From contig CAVZEM010000011.1 in the NCBI GenBank assembly GCA_963774305.1, forward strand, positions 124,001 to 188,000: a stretch of 64,000 nt of DNA. The letters are read 5' to 3'. A model generated the notes under the pieces. That model saw nothing but the letters and a program-made list of their open reading frames with translations, was not told the origin of the DNA and ran no database searches. Positions 61,698 to 64,000 of this stretch are shown piece after piece. The position numbers and the translations under genes were made by a program. Within the stretch, counting starts at the first letter, position 1. The number at the start of each line of letters is the position of its first letter. The stretch is from DASUPK01 sp963774305. GTDB taxonomy: Bacteria > Actinomycetota > Thermoleophilia > Solirubrobacterales > 70-9.

Positions 61698-62401
61698 GCG
61701 GCGACTCTGGCCCGGATGATCGCGGAGCCGGCCTGGTCGTGCACCCGGTGAGTCTCGCGGAGCTCCACGCCGCTGAAGCCCGCAGCCTCGAGGTCGTGCT
61801 GGAACTCGTCCTGCGTCAGCGCCCCGGCCAGGCATCCGGTCCACTGCGCCATGTCTCGGCGCGTCTCCTCATCCATCCCGGGGTCGGCGACGATGTCGGT
61901 CACCGCGAAGCGCCCGCCCGGCCTCAGCACCCGGGCGGCTTCTCGGAAGACGGCGGGCTTGTCGGCGGACAGGTTGATCACGCAGTTGGAGATCACGACG
62001 TCGACGGAATCATCCGGCAGCGGGACGTCCTCGATCGTCCCCTTCAGGAACTCGACGTTCTCGATCCCGGCCTCGCGCTGCTTCCGGCGCGCCAGTTCGA
62101 GCATCTCGTCGGTCATGTCGACGCCGTAGACACGGCCCGCGGGCCCGACGCGGGCAGCCGAGATGAACACGTCCTCCCCGCCTCCGGAGCCGAGGTCGAG
62201 AACTACGTCGCCCTCGTGCAGATCGGCGACGGCGGTTGGGTTGCCGCAGCCGAGCGCGGATGAGCTCGGCCCGCAGCCGCACTCGGCCTCAGCGGTCGTG
62301 CAGCAGCCCGGGCCCGCGCTCTCCGCCGCCAGGGCAGCCTTCGCGTAGCGGGCCCGGACGGCCTCCCGGATCTCGTCGTTGCCGGTCAGTTGCTCAGCCA
62401 T
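61694..62401 (-). CDS. arsM: arsenite S-adenosylmethionine methyltransferase
   Basis: 235 residues. GPGCCTTAEAECGCGP and LGCGNPTAVADLHEG open the protein; SAM motif VVLDLGSGGGEDVFISAARV follows, then the As(III)-binding cysteines in ISNCVINLSADKP and WTGCLAGALTQDEF. It methylates arsenite to methylarsenicals, which can leave as gas. Start overlaps the arsR stop by 16 bases. Confidence 0.96.
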   Translation of the reverse strand: MAEQLTGNDEIREAVRARYAKAALAAESAGPGCCTTAEAECGCGPSSSALGCGNPTAVADLHEGDVVLDLGSGGGEDVFISAARVGPAGRVYGVDMTDEMLELARRKQREAGIENVEFLKGTIEDVPLPDDSVDVVISNCVINLSADKPAVFREAARVLRPGGRFAVTDIVADPGMDEETRRDMAQWTGCLAGALTQDEFQHDLEAAGFSGVELRETHRVHDQAGSAIIRARVAA

Positions 62402-62742
62402 GCGCTCAACTCCTCGAGTGACTCAGGGTTGACGTAGTAGTAGGCCCACAGCCCGCGCCGCTCGGAGCCGACGATGCCGGCCTCGCGCAGGACCTTGAGG
62501 TGGTGGGAGACGGTCGGCTGGGAGAGGTCGAAGAGCGGGACCAGCTCGCAGACGCAGACCTTTCCGGCGTCCTTGCGGAGCACGTCGACGAGCTGCATCC
62601 GAATCGGGTCGCCCAGCGCCTTCGCCACCCGCGCCATGCGCTCGGCCCCCTCGCGCTGGATGTCCGGGTAGACGACAGGCTCGCAACATGGTTCACCCGC
62701 CGGGCGCTTCTGCTTCGGCACCATCTCCAGATCGACGGCCAT
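62386..62742 (-). CDS. arsR: ArsR/SmtB-family arsenic-responsive repressor
   Basis: 118 residues. Winged helix with SQPTVSHHLKVLREAGIVGS; metalloid-binding cysteines likely in VCVCELVPLF (As site at the start of helix alpha3) and in the N-terminal GEPCCEP. The ATG at 62742 sits almost on the predicted transcription start, so the mRNA is leaderless. It controls its own operon and probably the divergent arsC. Confidence 0.93.
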   Translation of the reverse strand: MAVDLEMVPKQKRPAGEPCCEPVVYPDIQREGAERMARVAKALGDPIRMQLVDVLRKDAGKVCVCELVPLFDLSQPTVSHHLKVLREAGIVGSERRGLWAYYYVNPESLEELSAWLSN

Positions 62743-62763
62743 CAATATACGTATATCGATTGA
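62742..62763. promoter_or_regulatory. ArsR operator-like inverted repeats
   Basis: TCAAT (62742-62746) and ATTGA (62759-62763) form arms around a 12-base centre, and ATATACGTATAT (62745-62756) is a perfect palindrome nested inside. The site covers the -10 element and the start codon of arsR, so binding would block the polymerase directly. It also lies between arsR and arsC and can serve both. Confidence 0.7.
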
Positions 62764-62778
62764 ATAGATGATTGTCAA
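62750..62778 (-). promoter_or_regulatory. strong sigma70-type promoter of arsR-arsM
   Basis: On the minus strand TTGACA (62773-62778) and TATACG (62750-62755) are separated by exactly 17 bases, an ideal spacing. The expected start point is at about 62742-62744, the arsR ATG itself. Confidence 0.8.
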
Positions 62779-62823
62779 CATTTACGATTGAGCAACCACG
62801 GGCCGGATGAGAGGCAAGAGAGA

Positions 62824-63477
62824 ATGGGAAACCAACTTGAACAGGCGACCAGGGACCACATCCAGCGCTCAGTCGAATTGCTCGCCGGCGAATTCGCCGG
62901 CGTGTTCTCGCGCGAGACCATCGACGCCTACGTCGAGGAGAGCCTCGACCAGTTCGCGGGCTCCAGGGTCGAGGAATTCGTCCCGCTCATGGTTGAGCGG
63001 TTCGCCCGAGAGCGCCTGCGAGCGCTGGCCCAGGCGGAGGGCAAGGTGACCAGCGAAGTTCCTGAGGTCCTCTTCGTCTGCGTCCACAACTCCGGCCGCA
63101 GCCAGATGGCCGCCGGCCTGCTCGACAAGCTCGCCGAAGGCCGGGTGCACGTACGCTCGGCCGGTTCGGATCCGGCTGACCAGCTCAACCCGAACGCCGT
63201 CAAGGCCATGGAAGAGGTGGGCGTCGACATCTCGAGGGAGTTCCCCAAGCCCCTCACAGACGAGGTGGTCCGCGCAGCCGATGCCGTGATCACGATGGGC
63301 TGCGGCGACGCCTGCCCCATCTACCCGGGCAAGCGCTACGAGGATTGGGAGCTGGAGGACCCGGCCGGCAAGGACCTGGAGTCGGTGCGCCGGATCCGGG
63401 ATGAGATCCGCGGACGGGTGGAGGATCTGATCGCGACGCTCACGGCCGATGACGAAGCGAAGGCGCCGGCCGAATGA
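62824..63477 (+). CDS. arsC: arsenate reductase (LMW-PTP type) with N-terminal helical domain
   Basis: 217 residues. Residues 1-75 are a helical bundle (RDHIQRSVELLAGEFAGVFS, ETIDAYVEESLDQFAG). From 80: low-molecular-weight phosphatase fold with CVHNSGRSQMAAG (Cys86-X5-Arg92), a second cysteine pair in MGCGDACPIYPGKRYEDWEL and DPAGKDLESVRRIRDEIRGR. Reduces As(V) to As(III), probably with thioredoxin or mycothiol. The N-terminal part is absent from ordinary ArsC and may be a redox or binding partner. ATG 62824 with GAGAGG upstream. Confidence 0.92.
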   Translation: MGNQLEQATRDHIQRSVELLAGEFAGVFSRETIDAYVEESLDQFAGSRVEEFVPLMVERFARERLRALAQAEGKVTSEVPEVLFVCVHNSGRSQMAAGLLDKLAEGRVHVRSAGSDPADQLNPNAVKAMEEVGVDISREFPKPLTDEVVRAADAVITMGCGDACPIYPGKRYEDWELEDPAGKDLESVRRIRDEIRGRVEDLIATLTADDEAKAPAE

Positions 63478-64000
63478 GCGATTCGGTCGCGCTGATCACG
63501 GACATCCACGGCAACCTGCCGGCGCTGGAGGCCGCCCTCGCGTGGATCGACGAGCTGGGAATCGAGCGGATCTACTGCGGCGGCGACCTGGTCGGCTACG
63601 GCCCCTGGCCCAACGAGGTCTGCCGCCTGATCCAGGAACGCCGGATCCCGACGATCTACGGCAATTACGACTACGCGATCGGGCGCGACGAGGAGGACTG
63701 CATGTGCGCCTACCCGAACCAGCACGACCGCGACCTCGGCCAGCTGTCGGTCAACTGGACCCTCGAGCACACCGACCAAGGCTCGAAGAACTTCATGCGT
63801 GCGCTGCCCTTCGACCTGCGCTTCGAGCTCGGCGGGAGGCGGATCCTGCTCGTGCACGGGTCCCCGCGAAAGGTGAACGAGTACCTCTTCGAGGACAAGC
63901 CGGCGAAGACGTTCGAGCGAATCGCGGCCGGCGCCGATTGCGACGTGATGGTCTTCGGCCACACCCACAAGCCGTGGATCCACACCTACGGAGACGTACT
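63474..64000 (+). CDS. calcineurin-like metallophosphoesterase, 3' truncated
   Basis: ATG 63474 lies in the arsC stop (ATGA overlap). The visible 175 residues contain VALITDIHGNLPALEAALAW, CGGDLVGYGPWPNE, IYGNYDYAIG, LLVHGSPRKVNEYL and VFGHTHKPWIH, so the dimetal site is complete up to the window edge. The GNYD motif replaces the common GNHD. Coupling to arsC suggests a phosphoesterase role in the arsenic response or simply shared transcription. It resembles the enzyme at 23 kb. Confidence 0.88.
   Translation, partial: MSDSVALITDIHGNLPALEAALAWIDELGIERIYCGGDLVGYGPWPNEVCRLIQERRIPTIYGNYDYAIGRDEEDCMCAYPNQHDRDLGQLSVNWTLEHTDQGSKNFMRALPFDLRFELGGRRILLVHGSPRKVNEYLFEDKPAKTFERIAAGADCDVMVFGHTHKPWIHTYGDV

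Overview
The window is very GC-rich, densely packed DNA from a bacterial chromosome. GTG and TTG starts are common, and many genes overlap by stop/start junctions of the ATGA, GTGA, TTGA or TGATG type. LexA with a perfect CGAAC-N4-GTTCG box, actinobacterial-style gene pairs (uvrC-rapZ; gap-pgk-tpiA), a c-di-AMP riboswitch before a cell-wall hydrolase-like gene, DUF6328, CHAD proteins and TadE-like proteins point to Actinomycetota. The best guess is a soil or sediment member of Thermoleophilia (Solirubrobacterales/Gaiellales-like). That class assignment is inference. No rRNA operon, plasmid gene, integrase, transposase or CRISPR array was seen.

Layout. 1-8.2 kb: a truncated YyaL-like gene, an alpha/beta hydrolase, glnA, a cysteine-less AhpD-like protein behind a palindromic operator, an RlpA-like protein under a c-di-AMP riboswitch, an SDR, a methyltransferase, RNase P RNA, a 59-residue zinc-ribbon gene fused by overlap to lexA, and tRNA-Leu(GAG) followed by two gene relics. 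8.6-21.2 kb: DUF445 plus partner, a short peptide-binding lipoprotein, secG, and a cytochrome c maturation locus split into ccmE-ccmF-ccmI-like (minus) and ccmG-ccmH (plus). Between the two halves lie an SDR, a CDP-sugar pair, truncated genes and tRNA-Gly(CCC). argS follows. 21.2-31.4 kb: rlmH, an M48 protease, a phosphoesterase, a Thr-rich lipoprotein coupled to a Ser/Thr kinase, and a minus-strand operon gap-pgk-tpiA-gpmI-tgt with a tiny zinc ribbon. 31.4-40.2 kb: VOC protein, ABC-2 exporter, SnoaL-like protein, uvrC-rapZ, enoyl-CoA hydratase, cupredoxin, a very long hairpin, a MaoC-like protein and an orphan amino-acid-type binding protein.

40.2-47.3 kb holds the most unusual proteins. Two TadE-like pilus proteins precede a 644-residue protein that joins a TadG-like membrane segment, a VanY-type D,D-carboxypeptidase and an SLT lytic transglycosylase. 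Further on are a small HD hydrolase, a DegT aminotransferase coupled to an epimerase carrying a four-helix membrane tail, and a polysaccharide deacetylase. 47.3-60.1 kb: an envelope/polyphosphate region with a DMT-like transporter, a GT28 glycosyltransferase, DUF6328, a DUF47 PhoU-like protein, ppk1, a PHP-glycosyltransferase fusion, a GH31 glycosidase, a secreted Lys-rich protein, two CHAD proteins and ppx. ppx is split by a frameshift at a G4 run.

60.2-64 kb is an arsenic island. arsR-arsM-R2-like diiron oxidase run on the minus strand from a strong promoter that makes the arsR message nearly or fully leaderless. Diverging from it are an ArsC with an extra N-terminal helical domain and a phosphoesterase that runs off the end. 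Several short 3' remnants (GGDEF, sugar transferase, Ig-like surface protein, ABM monooxygenase, SnoaL) in the first 20 kb show repeated gene loss.
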